Assembly (NCBI GenBank): GCA_036558125.1
Contig: DATBGE010000003.1
Span: 1 to 9,594 of the forward strand
DNA length: 9,594 nucleotides
Direction of reading: 5' to 3'
Source: DATBGE01 sp036558125
GTDB lineage: Bacteria > Gemmatimonadota > Gemmatimonadetes > Gemmatimonadales > GWC2-71-9
Shown: piece by piece, positions 1 through 7,308 of the stretch
Numbering within the stretch: position 1 is the stretch's first letter
Layout: every line of letters starts with the position of its first letter
Translations under genes and position numbers: made by a program
Notes under the pieces: model-generated
Database searches by the model: none
What the model saw: the letters and a program-made list of their open reading frames with translations, nothing else
Told to the model about the DNA's origin: nothing

Positions 1-453
1 TATCACATGGGAGACTACTTCAACCACTGGCTCCAGTTCGGCCGCCAGATCGCCGACCCGCCGCGGATCTTCTGCGTCAACTGGTTCCGGAAGGACGGGG
101 ACGGCAACTTCATCTGGCCGGGATACAGCCAGAACCTTCGCGTCCTCAAGTGGATCTTCAACCGGGTCCGCGGGAAGGCTGGCGCCACCGAAAGTCCGCT
201 CGGCTGGATGCCGCGCTACGAGGATCTGGACTGGAAGGGCCTCGACGATTTCGGTCCCGAGACCTTCCGCGACCTGATGTCGGTGCCGCGTGAAGCGTGG
301 AAGACCGAGATCATGTCCCACCAGGAGCTGTTCGAGCGGCTCTACGATCGGATTCCCAAGGAATTCATCCTGATGCGGGAGCTGGTCCTCTCCAGCCTCT
401 GGCGCTCGCCCGAGGAGTGGAAGCTGGCGCACGAGACAGATGCAGATGATTGA
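1..453 (+). CDS. pckG: Phosphoenolpyruvate carboxykinase (GTP), C-terminal part (5' end outside window)
   Basis: The frame is open from the first base and ends at TGA 451-453, giving about 150 C-terminal residues. The ATG at 7 is internal: it lies in the conserved stretch reading YHMGDYFNHW. GTP-type PEPCK interconverts oxaloacetate and phosphoenolpyruvate in the cytosol, using GTP and a divalent metal, in gluconeogenesis. Family hallmarks visible here are the segment around VNWFRKD, then FIWPGY, then RVLKWIF. Aligned by memory to human PCK1, the guanine-stacking Phe517 (NWF) and Phe525 (NFI) are kept, Phe530 is Tyr (PGY), and the base-contacting Asn533 is kept (SQN). The aromatic change is conservative. 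The carboxy tail ends ETDADD, and the stop codon lies within the first unit of a tandem repeat (element A), so the repeat may have set the end of this protein. Family identity is secure. Completeness upstream cannot be judged. Confidence 0.95.
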   Translation, partial: YHMGDYFNHWLQFGRQIADPPRIFCVNWFRKDGDGNFIWPGYSQNLRVLKWIFNRVRGKAGATESPLGWMPRYEDLDWKGLDDFGPETFRDLMSVPREAWKTEIMSHQELFERLYDRIPKEFILMRELVLSSLWRSPEEWKLAHETDADD

Positions 454-546
454 AAATTGAAAATTGAAAATTGCGGGTGGATGTTGAAACTGGATACGGT
501 CGTCTCGTGTTGTTCAATTTTCAATTTTCAATTTGAAATTTTCAAT
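449..546. repeat. Inverted tandem-repeat element A (7-nt unit ATTGAAA / TTTCAAT)
   Basis: The left arm (449-473) is about 3.6 tandem copies of ATTGAAA. The right arm (about 513-546) carries the reverse-complement unit and has a 3-nt interruption (GAA at 535-537). Bases 454-473 and 515-534 are perfect 20-bp inverted repeats, so a long A/T-rich stem with a 41-nt loop (474-514) could form. The core is not repetitive and has normal GC, so the arms stand out sharply from the GC-rich surroundings. The element begins in the last PEPCK codons, provides that gene's TGA, and ends 5 nt before the HD gene's ATG. It occupies nearly the whole 98-nt gap. Its role is unknown. It resembles elements B and C only in architecture. 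Confidence 0.9.
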
Positions 547-551
547 CTTGA

Positions 552-1826
552 ATGACTGAATACGAGGTCGTCCGCGACCCGCTCTGGGACAACATCCGGA
601 TCGACGCCGCCGCGCTCGATGTCCTCGACACTCCGGCGATGCAGCGGCTGCGCTACGTCAGGCAGCTCGGTCATGCCTTCCTGGTCTACCCCGGCGCCAC
701 TCACACCCGCTTCGAACACGCGTTAGGCGCGTACCATCTCACCCGCCGGGCACTCGCCAACCTCAACGAGCGAGGAGAGCTGGCCCAGCTCGATGAGTCG
801 CAGCGGATGGCGGCACGCCTCGCGGCACTTACCCACGACATCGGCCACTATCCTTTCTCCCACACACTCGAGGAAGCGGGATTCCCCAAGCACGAGCAGC
901 TGGGCGTGGCCAAGCTGGGCCAGGGCGAACTGGGCCTGCTGCTTCAGCGGCTGGGTGGCAACGAGCTGGTGAGCGCCATCGGGCGGCTGATCACCGGCCA
1001 GAGCAAATCACCCCTCAAGGGGCTCATCTCCGGGTCGCTCGACCTCGACAAGATCGACTATCTCAGCCGCGACGCGCGAATGTGCGGCGTGCCCTATGGT
1101 GCGGTGGACGTGGACCGCTTGCTGGCATCACTCGCGCTGGTGGAGACTGAGAAAGGCCAGGTCGAAGTCGGGGTGCTGGAAAAGGGGATCAGTGCCGTGG
1201 AGTCGCTGCTCTTCGCCAAGTACCAGATGTACCGCAACGTCTATTGGCACCACGCCGTGCGGAGTGCCACCTGCATGTTCAAGCGGGCGGTACGCGCCGC
1301 TGAATGCAGCGGCGGGTTGAGCCGCGACACCATCGCCGAAGCCACCGACGATGGCCTTACCGAGAGGCTGCTGGCAACCGATCCGACCGGGCTCGCGCGC
1401 GCGGTGCACCGCCGCCGGCTCTACAAACGGGCACTCGACATTCCCGCAAGCGAGGTTCCTGCGGAGGCCGAGCCGTGGGTTCGGGAGCGGCCCGACCTGC
1501 TGGAGCAGGTCGAGAACCGCCTCGCCAGGGAAACCGGCCTTGCTCCGGGAGACCTCCTGCTCGACTTCCCCAGCAATCCTTCGATGCTGGCCATAGACCT
1601 TCCGCTCCGGAACCGCAACGGCGCCATTGAGCGACTGACTGGATTGGGGAGGGAAGGACAATTCGGATTGCCGCGCGTCGCCGACGAGTTGTACCGCAGC
1701 GCCCGGCGACTCCGGGTGTTCACCGCCCGCCCTCCTGCCGGCGGTTTCGACCGGGTGAGCAGCCTGGTGGCCGCGCCGGTCAGCGACGTCGAGAAGTGGC
1801 TGTCTGGAGGTGGGTGGCCTAGTTAG
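552..1826 (+). CDS. HD-domain phosphohydrolase, SAMHD1/dNTPase-like family (COG1078 type)
   Basis: The protein has 424 residues and belongs to the HD superfamily branch that includes SAMHD1 and bacterial dNTP triphosphohydrolases. The N-terminus matches the family: DTPAMQRLRYVRQLG (residues 26-40), then the strongly conserved YPGATHTRFEHALG (46-59). Likely metal ligands are His56 (RFEH), His95-Asp96 (THDIGHYPFSH, 94-104) and Asp166 in LDLDKIDYLSRD (163-174). The likely chemistry is metal-dependent hydrolysis of a nucleotide phosphate, possibly dNTP to deoxynucleoside plus triphosphate, but the substrate is inferred from family only. The ATG at 552 is fixed by an in-frame TGA directly before it (549-551) and by the family N-terminus. 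No Shine-Dalgarno sequence precedes it, because repeat element A reaches to within 5 nt. The 3' end overlaps the convergent phosphatase gene by 8 bp. The C-terminal 200 residues are less conserved, with no domain I can name. Confidence 0.9.
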   Translation: MTEYEVVRDPLWDNIRIDAAALDVLDTPAMQRLRYVRQLGHAFLVYPGATHTRFEHALGAYHLTRRALANLNERGELAQLDESQRMAARLAALTHDIGHYPFSHTLEEAGFPKHEQLGVAKLGQGELGLLLQRLGGNELVSAIGRLITGQSKSPLKGLISGSLDLDKIDYLSRDARMCGVPYGAVDVDRLLASLALVETEKGQVEVGVLEKGISAVESLLFAKYQMYRNVYWHHAVRSATCMFKRAVRAAECSGGLSRDTIAEATDDGLTERLLATDPTGLARAVHRRRLYKRALDIPASEVPAEAEPWVRERPDLLEQVENRLARETGLAPGDLLLDFPSNPSMLAIDLPLRNRNGAIERLTGLGREGQFGLPRVADELYRSARRLRVFTARPPAGGFDRVSSLVAAPVSDVEKWLSGGGWPS

Positions 1827-1829
1827 GCC
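1816..1829. other. Palindrome spanning two convergent stop codons
   Basis: Bases 1816-1829 read GGCCTA-GT-TAGGCC, a 6-bp inverted repeat with a 2-nt centre. The minus-strand TAG (complement of 1819-1821) and the plus-strand TAG (1824-1826) lie in the two halves. There is no T-tract, so I do not call it a terminator. It is the only structure between the convergent HD and PP2C genes. Confidence 0.5.
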
Positions 1830-2601
1830 GGATTGCCTTGGTCGGCGCGGTGATGTCGGGATCCGGGGCCCCGTCGGGTTCGATCCGGATCACGATCGCG
1901 GTGATGTTGTCGAGACCCCCTCGGCGATTGGCTTCGCTGATCATCCGATCCACCCAGAGCTGCGGGCCGCCTTCGCCGGAGAGAATGGCGTGAAGCTGTT
2001 CGTCTTCCAACATGCCGGTGAGACCATCGGACGCCAGTAACAGCACATCTCCTACCCGCAGTCCCCCGAAATACACGTCAGGCACTACGTCCGCGTTGGC
2101 CCCGATGCAGCGGGTAATCACGTTGCTGTAGGGATGAACCCGCGCCTGCTCCTGAGTCAGCAGGCCAAGGTCAACCTGCTCCTGGACGTAGGAATGATCC
2201 TTGGTGACCTGGAGGAAATGACCATCGCGAAGCAGGTAGGCCCGGGAATCGCCTACCTGTCCGATCAGATACCGCCGGGGGAGAAGAATGAGCGCCGTGG
2301 TTGTGGTGCCCATTCCCCGCTTGTCGTGCTCGGTCAGGGTGCGTTCGAAGATCGAGCTGTTGGCATTGATGATCGCGGTGCGCATCCGCTCGCCCGCCTG
2401 TTCGTCGCTGAGCCCGCGCAGACTTCCCAGCTCGCGCGAGATGATCCGCACCGCCATCTCGCTCGCGACTTCGCCGGCAGCATGGCCCCCCATCCCGTCC
2501 GCCACGATGAATACACCGCGGTCGGAAAGCATGAGGTAGTTATCCTCGTTTCCGGAGCGAACGATTCCGGTATCGGTGCGCGCGGCGCAGGTGAAACGCA
2601 C
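1819..2601 (-). CDS. PP2C-family (PPM) protein serine/threonine phosphatase
   Basis: The 260-residue soluble protein is a compact bacterial PP2C of the Stp/PrpC type. It removes phosphate from Ser/Thr of proteins phosphorylated by Hanks-type kinases, using two bridging metals. The motifs appear in family order: RSGNEDN (15-21, Asp20), VADGMGGHAAGE (33-44, Asp35), GDSRAYL (117-123), LLASDGL (188-194, Asp192) and LDNITAI (230-236, Asp231). The metal-binding aspartates are all present, so activity is expected. The start is GTG (complement of 2599-2601). Without it the motif region would lose its N-terminus, as no other start lies before Asp20. No clear Shine-Dalgarno is seen. The FHA gene stops 9 nt upstream, so translational coupling is likely. 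The C-terminal 20 residues (Pro/Asp-rich) are a short tail beyond the catalytic fold. The stop codon faces the HD gene's stop across an 8-bp overlap. Confidence 0.95.
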   Translation of the reverse strand: MRFTCAARTDTGIVRSGNEDNYLMLSDRGVFIVADGMGGHAAGEVASEMAVRIISRELGSLRGLSDEQAGERMRTAIINANSSIFERTLTEHDKRGMGTTTTALILLPRRYLIGQVGDSRAYLLRDGHFLQVTKDHSYVQEQVDLGLLTQEQARVHPYSNVITRCIGANADVVPDVYFGGLRVGDVLLLASDGLTGMLEDEQLHAILSGEGGPQLWVDRMISEANRRGGLDNITAIVIRIEPDGAPDPDITAPTKAIRPN

Positions 2602-2610
2602 GTCGGGTCG

Positions 2611-4203
2611 TTACTTGAGCAGGAGGAAGGCGGCGACGGCCGCCAGGATGACCACGATGGCCACGGGAACGAGCCACGCCGGGAAGGAGCCCGATCGATG
2701 AGAGGACACGACGACCGGGCGCCGCAGAGGTGGCCTGGCAGCCGGGACCAGCGGCTCGGACGGGGCGGAGCGTTCAGGGGTCATCAGCGGCACCGGCGGC
2801 GGGGCCATCGGGACGGCCGGAACCTGGATCGCGCCCATGATCTTGGTGCCTGACCCCTTCTTCACATCGCCCTGGTCGGTCGGTTCAAACATTACGGCGG
2901 TCTCCCCGAAACGGATCAGCGCGCCGGGGCTCAGCACCGCCTCACCCGAAAGCCGCTCTCCATCCACGAAGGTGCCGTTGGTAGAGCCGTTGTCCGTCAG
3001 CACCCAGATCTCTTCACGCCGTTGCAGCTTGGCGTGCATGGTACTCACACTCTCGTCGGGGATGACGATGTCGTTGTACTCCGCACGCCCGATGTTGACG
3101 ACAGGAACCTTCACCTGAAGCCGGTTGCCTTTGAGCGTTCCGCTCCGCACCAGGAAAGTGGCCAGGACGGATCCGGGCGCAGGCTTCGGTGAGGAAGTCA
3201 CCCGCGGAGTACCAGGCAGCGGCGTCACCGGAATTCCGTGCATGGTCTCCGATAGCCGATGCATCGCGCTGTCAGGGGCAAGCGACTGGGCGGGCGGCGG
3301 CGCTACGGGAGCCGGAGCCGGCGGAGGTGACGCTGGAGCCGGAGCTGGGGCAGCCGCCGCAGGCCGAGGCGGAGGGGGTGCGGGAGCAGGTGCCGGTGCG
3401 GCGGCAACCGAAGCGGGAGGTGCTACCGGCGGTGGTGGCTGCGCTGGCGCAGGCGACGCCGGGGTACGCGAGATTCTCGGAGCTTCAGCCCGAGCCGCCG
3501 GAAAAGGGGGGGCATCCCTGGGCTCTCTGCTCTCTTCAGGCTTGTCCGGCGCGCGATCGGCATAGAATCGAAACTCATGGTCTCCCACCCGGACCACATC
3601 GGCCCGAGCCAGGACTCGCTGCATTTCGATTCGCTCACCGTTGACGAAGGTCCCATTGGTGCTGCTGTCCACCAGGACGTAGCCCTGAGGAGTCGCCATG
3701 ATCTCGGCGTGGCGGCGAGAGACATCCTTGTTGGGCACGACGATATCGCAGCCGGCCTCGCGACCAAACACCACCGGTGCCGAGCCGATGGTGTACTCTC
3801 GACCGTCGGTCAGGCAAACGAGTCGCCCGCCGGTAGCCGCGGTGGCCGGTTTCGGGGCACCCGACTTGAACTGCCCGGCCATCTTGGCCACATCGCTCGT
3901 GCTGACGAACTGAGTGCTGCCGCTGCGGCGGGGATCGGTCACCAGTAATTCGTGGGGCCCGACCTGCAGCTTGTCTCCATGAAGGATGGGAGCCGGCTCG
4001 GCTCCCAATTTGACTCCGTTCAGCAGGACTTCCGCCTCGGGAGCCCCCGGCCGCACCGATGCGGCGCCGTCAGGGCTGCCTTGAATAAGGACATGGCGAG
4101 GCTGGACCTCGGGTAGGAAAAGGGCAGCAGTAGGATCGGAACCAACGAACGACTCTCCGGCGGGGATAGGGTACCGCTGCCCACCGAACTCGAGTTCAAG
4201 CAT
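2611..4203 (-). CDS. Triple-FHA-domain protein with Pro/Ala linker and C-terminal membrane anchor
   Basis: The protein has 530 residues. FHA domains bind phosphothreonine peptides. FHA2 (about 127-214) has the full set: Gly-Arg 147-148, SRRH 162-165 and STNGTFVNG 181-189. FHA3 (about 347-440) keeps Gly-Arg 372-373 and STNGTFVDG 407-415, but its SRxH equivalent is STMH (387-390). The N-terminal 90 residues look like a degenerate FHA fold: Gly-Ser at 21-22 replaces Gly-Arg, PRH at 35-37, and LLNG at 61-64 with no NGT. A Pro/Ala-rich linker (about 231-310) separates FHA2 from FHA3. Residues 507-529 form one hydrophobic segment ending in a single Lys, so the protein is probably tail-anchored with its FHA domains in the cytoplasm. 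The PP2C gene follows 9 nt downstream, implying that it reads or positions phosphoproteins that the phosphatase resets. The ATG has the only good Shine-Dalgarno in the window (AGGAA). The kinase partner is not in view. Confidence 0.92.
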   Translation of the reverse strand: MLELEFGGQRYPIPAGESFVGSDPTAALFLPEVQPRHVLIQGSPDGAASVRPGAPEAEVLLNGVKLGAEPAPILHGDKLQVGPHELLVTDPRRSGSTQFVSTSDVAKMAGQFKSGAPKPATAATGGRLVCLTDGREYTIGSAPVVFGREAGCDIVVPNKDVSRRHAEIMATPQGYVLVDSSTNGTFVNGERIEMQRVLARADVVRVGDHEFRFYADRAPDKPEESREPRDAPPFPAARAEAPRISRTPASPAPAQPPPPVAPPASVAAAPAPAPAPPPPRPAAAAPAPAPASPPPAPAPVAPPPAQSLAPDSAMHRLSETMHGIPVTPLPGTPRVTSSPKPAPGSVLATFLVRSGTLKGNRLQVKVPVVNIGRAEYNDIVIPDESVSTMHAKLQRREEIWVLTDNGSTNGTFVDGERLSGEAVLSPGALIRFGETAVMFEPTDQGDVKKGSGTKIMGAIQVPAVPMAPPPVPLMTPERSAPSEPLVPAARPPLRRPVVVSSHRSGSFPAWLVPVAIVVILAAVAAFLLLK

Positions 4204-4210
4204 TGACCGA

Positions 4211-4215
4211 TTCCT
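4211..4215 (-). promoter_or_regulatory. Shine-Dalgarno of the FHA gene (AGGAA)
   Basis: Read on the minus strand, AGGAA lies 7 nt before the ATG at 4203, which is ideal spacing. It supports this start. The other four starts in the window that can be inspected well lack a comparable site. Confidence 0.6.
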
Positions 4216-4275
4216 GTCGAAAAACGCGGTTTGTGAAGCTACCCGGCACGATGTAACCGCGCAAGCAATAGAATC

Positions 4276-6174
4276 TTAGACCCCGACCCGGTGCTCGCGA
4301 GTCGGACCCCTGAGCTGCAGGCGGTAGAGTCGCTCGTACAGCCCTTTTCGGGCCAGGAGCTCCCGGTGGGAGCCCCGCTCCGCCACTTCCCCATGGTGGA
4401 GCACCAGAATCTCGTTGGCGTGCAGAATCGTGCTGAGGCGATGGGCCACGACCAAGGTCGTCCGGCCCTTCATCAGCTCGGCCAGCGCGGCCTGAATCTG
4501 CGCTTCCGCCTCCGCGTCCACCGAGCTGGTTGCCTCATCGAGTACCAGGATGCGCGGGTCGCGGGCGAGTGCCCTGGCGAAACTCAGCAGCTGCCGTTCA
4601 CCGACGCTCAAGTTCCGGCCGCGCTCGCCGAGGATGTGAGCATACGTGTCCGGCAGCCGATTGATGAACCGGTCCGCCCCAACCCGGGCGGCAGCTTCAT
4701 GGGCCCGCTCGGGAGAGATCGGCGCGTCGAGCGTCAGGTTATGCAGAATGTCGCCGGTAAAGAGAAACAAATCCTGCTGGACGAATCCGACCAGCTCGCG
4801 GAGCTGAGCCAGCGACAACTCACGAATGTCCACCCCGTCGAGTGTGATCCGGCCTCGCTGCGGGTCGTAGAACCGCAACAGCAGGCTGATGATCGTCGTC
4901 TTCCCTGCCCCGGTGTGCCCGACGATAGCGAGGGTCTGGTCCGGACGCGCCGTGAAGCTGACGCCACGCAGAACCCATGACTCGGCGGCTCGCCGGCTCG
5001 GCGGCTCGGCAAGCGGCTCCTCATGCTGAGCGAGCATACCATCGCCGCCAGTAGCCGAGGCGCCGAGCCGCCCATCCGCCGAGCCGTCGTACCGGAACCA
5101 CACGTCCTCAAACACCACTTCGCCGCGGATCGGACGAGGAAGCCGTTTCGGATGGGTTGCTTCGAGCACGGTTGGCCGAGTGTCCATCAGGCGGAAGATT
5201 CGCTCCGACGAGGCCATCGCGCTCTGCAGCAGGTTGTACTTCTCGGCCAGATCCTGCAGCGGCTGGAAAAAGCGTCGGGTAAGCTGGATGAACGCGGCGA
5301 GAATTCCGACGGTGAGAGTCTGGTCCAGCACCCGAAGGCCGCCGTACCAGAGCAGGCAGGCAAGCGCGACCGAACCCAGAAATTCCACCACCGGAAAAAA
5401 CACAGCGTACACGGTGATGGATCGGAGGTGCGCGGAGAGGTGGTCCTTATTGATGACAGCGAACTGGCGCGCGGTCACCTCTTCCCGGCCGAACAACTGC
5501 ACCACGCGCATGCCCGAGAGATGCTCCTGCAGAAAGCCGTTGATCTTCGCCACCCGGATTCTGATGTCGCGGAAAGCTTCGCGCACGCTGCGACGGAACA
5601 CCGCGGCGACCAGCAGCATGATGGGAATGACCGCGGAGGCCACCAAGGCGAGGCGCCAATCCACCACCAGCATCATCGTCATGATGGCGATCAGAGTGAA
5701 CACGTCGCCGAACACGGTCACCACGCCGGAGGAGAACAGCTCGTTGAGCGTCTCGACGTCGGAGGTGATCCGGGTCATCAGCCGGCCGACCGGGTTCCGG
5801 TCGAAGTAGGAAATGCTGAGGCCCTGGAGGTGGGTGAAGACTTCGAGCCGCAAATCGGTCATCACCCGCTGGCCAATCCACGCGGTGAGCAGTGTCTGGC
5901 CGTAATCCAGAGCGAACTCGAGCAGCAGGGCGAGAACGAACGCCGCGGCGAGAGTGCCGAGAAGTGCCACGTCACGGTGGGGCACGGCCACATCGAGCGC
6001 GCGCTGGGTCAGCGCCGGGCCGACCAGGGCGAGACCGGCTCCGGCCAGCAGCATCAGCACGGCCACGAGCGCACGCCCGCGATAGGGCCGCAGATAATGC
6101 AGCAGACGCCGCATCAGCGCCGCGTCGTAACGGCGCTCCTGGGCCTCTTCGAACAGTTCGGGTGCAGCGGTCAC
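4276..6174 (-). CDS. ABC exporter half-transporter (TMD-NBD fusion, ABCB/MsbA-like) with an NBD insertion
   Basis: The protein has 632 residues. Residues about 30-310 form the six-helix exporter membrane domain, including the typical FDRNPVGRLMTRITSDV stretch (124-140). The ATPase domain then shows the A-loop Tyr362, Walker A GHTGAGKTT (419-427), Q-loop Gln467, signature LSVGERQ (522-528, a common variant of LSGGQRQ), Walker B RILVLDEA with catalytic Glu547, D-loop SSVD and switch His578. All catalytic positions are intact, so a functional homodimer or heterodimer exporter in the inner membrane is expected. The substrate is unknown, with lipids, glycolipids or drugs all possible. Residues about 364-398, between the A-loop and the strand starting WVLRGVSF, are extra compared with relatives and correspond exactly to repeat element B. 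Without them the protein would be about 597 residues, the usual length. The start is GTG (complement of 6172-6174), 8 nt after the upstream gene's stop, so coupling is likely. Confidence 0.93.
   Translation of the reverse strand: MTAAPELFEEAQERRYDAALMRRLLHYLRPYRGRALVAVLMLLAGAGLALVGPALTQRALDVAVPHRDVALLGTLAAAFVLALLLEFALDYGQTLLTAWIGQRVMTDLRLEVFTHLQGLSISYFDRNPVGRLMTRITSDVETLNELFSSGVVTVFGDVFTLIAIMTMMLVVDWRLALVASAVIPIMLLVAAVFRRSVREAFRDIRIRVAKINGFLQEHLSGMRVVQLFGREEVTARQFAVINKDHLSAHLRSITVYAVFFPVVEFLGSVALACLLWYGGLRVLDQTLTVGILAAFIQLTRRFFQPLQDLAEKYNLLQSAMASSERIFRLMDTRPTVLEATHPKRLPRPIRGEVVFEDVWFRYDGSADGRLGASATGGDGMLAQHEEPLAEPPSRRAAESWVLRGVSFTARPDQTLAIVGHTGAGKTTIISLLLRFYDPQRGRITLDGVDIRELSLAQLRELVGFVQQDLFLFTGDILHNLTLDAPISPERAHEAAARVGADRFINRLPDTYAHILGERGRNLSVGERQLLSFARALARDPRILVLDEATSSVDAEAEAQIQAALAELMKGRTTLVVAHRLSTILHANEILVLHHGEVAERGSHRELLARKGLYERLYRLQLRGPTREHRVGV
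4981..5085. repeat. Inverted tandem-repeat element B (8-nt unit CTCGGCGG), inside the ABC exporter gene
   Basis: The left arm (4981-5012) is about 3.75 copies of CTCGGCGG, with one variant unit, CTCGCCGG. The right arm (5054-5085) carries the reverse-complement unit, roughly GCCGAGCC, in four copies with the variants GCCGAGGC and GCCCATCC. Aligning 5054-5083 with the reverse complement of 4981-5010 gives 26 of 30 matches by hand. The 43-nt core (5011-5053) is unique and holds a small inner stem (5023-5027 with 5033-5037). The span is 105 nt, or 35 codons, so it leaves the host frame open. It encodes residues 364-398, rich in Gly, Ala, Ser, Pro and Glu, with no predicted fold. Confidence 0.75.
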
Positions 6175-6182
6175 GGCTCGGA

Positions 6183-7274
6183 TTAACCTACGCCGGCAGG
6201 GATCGCCTCCTCCTCGGCTAGTTCATCGGTGCCCTTCAGGCGATGCCGGACCCAGCTGGAGAAGACGAAGAAACCGAACGCGAGGGTGAAGTAACTGAGG
6301 ATCGATCGCCAGATCAGGGTATAGAGCGGCGTCAGTTCCTTGGGCAGATAGACGGAGGCCATCACGGCGGAAGACAGAATCTCGGCAATACCCGAGGCGC
6401 CGGGTGTGGGTGCGAAGTAGAGCAGGAAGGTGATGAAAGTCTGCACCAGCAACACATCGACGAAGTTGGCATGCACTCCCACTGCCCGAAGGGCGACGTA
6501 ACCGGCCAGAAGCTTATTGGCGTGGGACGGGCCGGACAGAAGCACCGCCCAGAACAGGGCCAGCCATCCGCTGGGACTGTTGAAGGCGAGGACGCTCCGG
6601 TGAGCGTCGTCGATGCCCTGCTGCAGCGCTTCGAGACGGTGGGCGAATCGTTCGCTCTTGCCGCTGATCTTCACCGCCACCCAGTGCAGGAAATCCCGGA
6701 CGTAGCGCGGGAAGACGATCGCCGCCACGAGCACGCAGCCGATGGTCACGAACATGCCCAGACTGCCGAGGAACATATCGTAGAGCGAAAGGCCGAGGAC
6801 GTTGCCGTGCTGGCCCAGCGAGCGGCCGGCGCCGGCCACGATCGCGAGGGGTCCGGCCAGCGCGAAGAACAGTACCGTGGCGATGAACGTCATGAGGGTC
6901 GAGGTGACCGCCAGCGGCAGCGGGACTCCAGCCCGGCGCATGCCGTACATCATCATCGGACCGGCGCCGGAATTGAACGGCGTCAGGTACGCGGCCCAGG
7001 CGCCCATTCCGCCGGCGAGAATCATCCCCTTCAGCGGCGGGTTGGGGTGCACGTGACGCACGACGACCCAGTTGCGCAGCCCGCCGCCAATCCAGTCCAT
7101 CGACGCGAGACCCACGCCCACCAGAATCCAGATCCAGTGAACCTCCCTGAGGGCGCGGACAAACGCGGGCAGGTTATTGCCGTAGATCAGGACGACGATA
7201 TACCCAACAACCGAAATGGCGACGAAGAGTGCGAAACCGCGGAGGAGGAGCCGGGGCGCGAGGACATTGGCCAT
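6183..7274 (-). CDS. Flippase-like polytopic membrane protein (UPF0104 / LPG synthase TM-region family)
   Basis: The protein has 363 residues and about eight hydrophobic segments, for example near 13-31, 47-64, 121-147, 166-189, 235-258, 272-288 and 321-341. The loop motif FAPTPGASGIAE (287-298) is the P-x-P-G-x-x-G-x-x-E signature of the family related to the membrane part of MprF (COG0392, PF03706). MprF's membrane part flips lysyl-phosphatidylglycerol. This protein lacks the synthase domain, so it is probably a stand-alone lipid or glycolipid flippase-like protein, though its substrate is unknown. It heads the minus-strand gene run, and its stop lies 8 nt before the ABC exporter start, which fits a joint role in moving an envelope lipid. 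The ATG (complement of 7272-7274) is the only start possible, since an in-frame TAA lies 12 nt upstream (7287-7289). No Shine-Dalgarno is visible. Confidence 0.85.
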   Translation of the reverse strand: MANVLAPRLLLRGFALFVAISVVGYIVVLIYGNNLPAFVRALREVHWIWILVGVGLASMDWIGGGLRNWVVVRHVHPNPPLKGMILAGGMGAWAAYLTPFNSGAGPMMMYGMRRAGVPLPLAVTSTLMTFIATVLFFALAGPLAIVAGAGRSLGQHGNVLGLSLYDMFLGSLGMFVTIGCVLVAAIVFPRYVRDFLHWVAVKISGKSERFAHRLEALQQGIDDAHRSVLAFNSPSGWLALFWAVLLSGPSHANKLLAGYVALRAVGVHANFVDVLLVQTFITFLLYFAPTPGASGIAEILSSAVMASVYLPKELTPLYTLIWRSILSYFTLAFGFFVFSSWVRHRLKGTDELAEEEAIPAGVG

Positions 7275-7308
7275 GGATCGGGAAACTTACCCCGAGGGGG
7301 CCAGAGAG

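Noticed and set aside
484..489. TTGAAA as a -35 box for the HD gene
   Set aside because: It is a 5/6 match to TTGACA, but no -10-like hexamer lies 16-18 nt downstream, and TTGAAA is also a phase of the repeat unit in element A.
454..534. Intrinsic terminator after the PEPCK gene
   Set aside because: The stem is long, but it is A/T-rich, has a 41-nt loop and is not followed by a clean T-tract. Its likeness to elements B and C explains it better.
449..546. CRISPR-like array
   Set aside because: Units are 7 nt with no spacers between them, and the second arm is inverted. This does not fit CRISPR repeats of 23-40 nt with spacers.
3270..3510. Repetitive GC-rich stretch as a separate repeat element
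   Set aside because: It encodes the Pro/Ala-rich linker of the FHA protein. Irregular repeats of Pro and Ala codons explain it, and there is no inverted second arm.
4204..4275. Promoter for the FHA gene in the 72-nt gap
   Set aside because: Read on the minus strand, TTGCGC and TAGCTT are 17 nt apart, but each matches the consensus at only three of six positions. The gap could hold a promoter, but the sequence does not show one.
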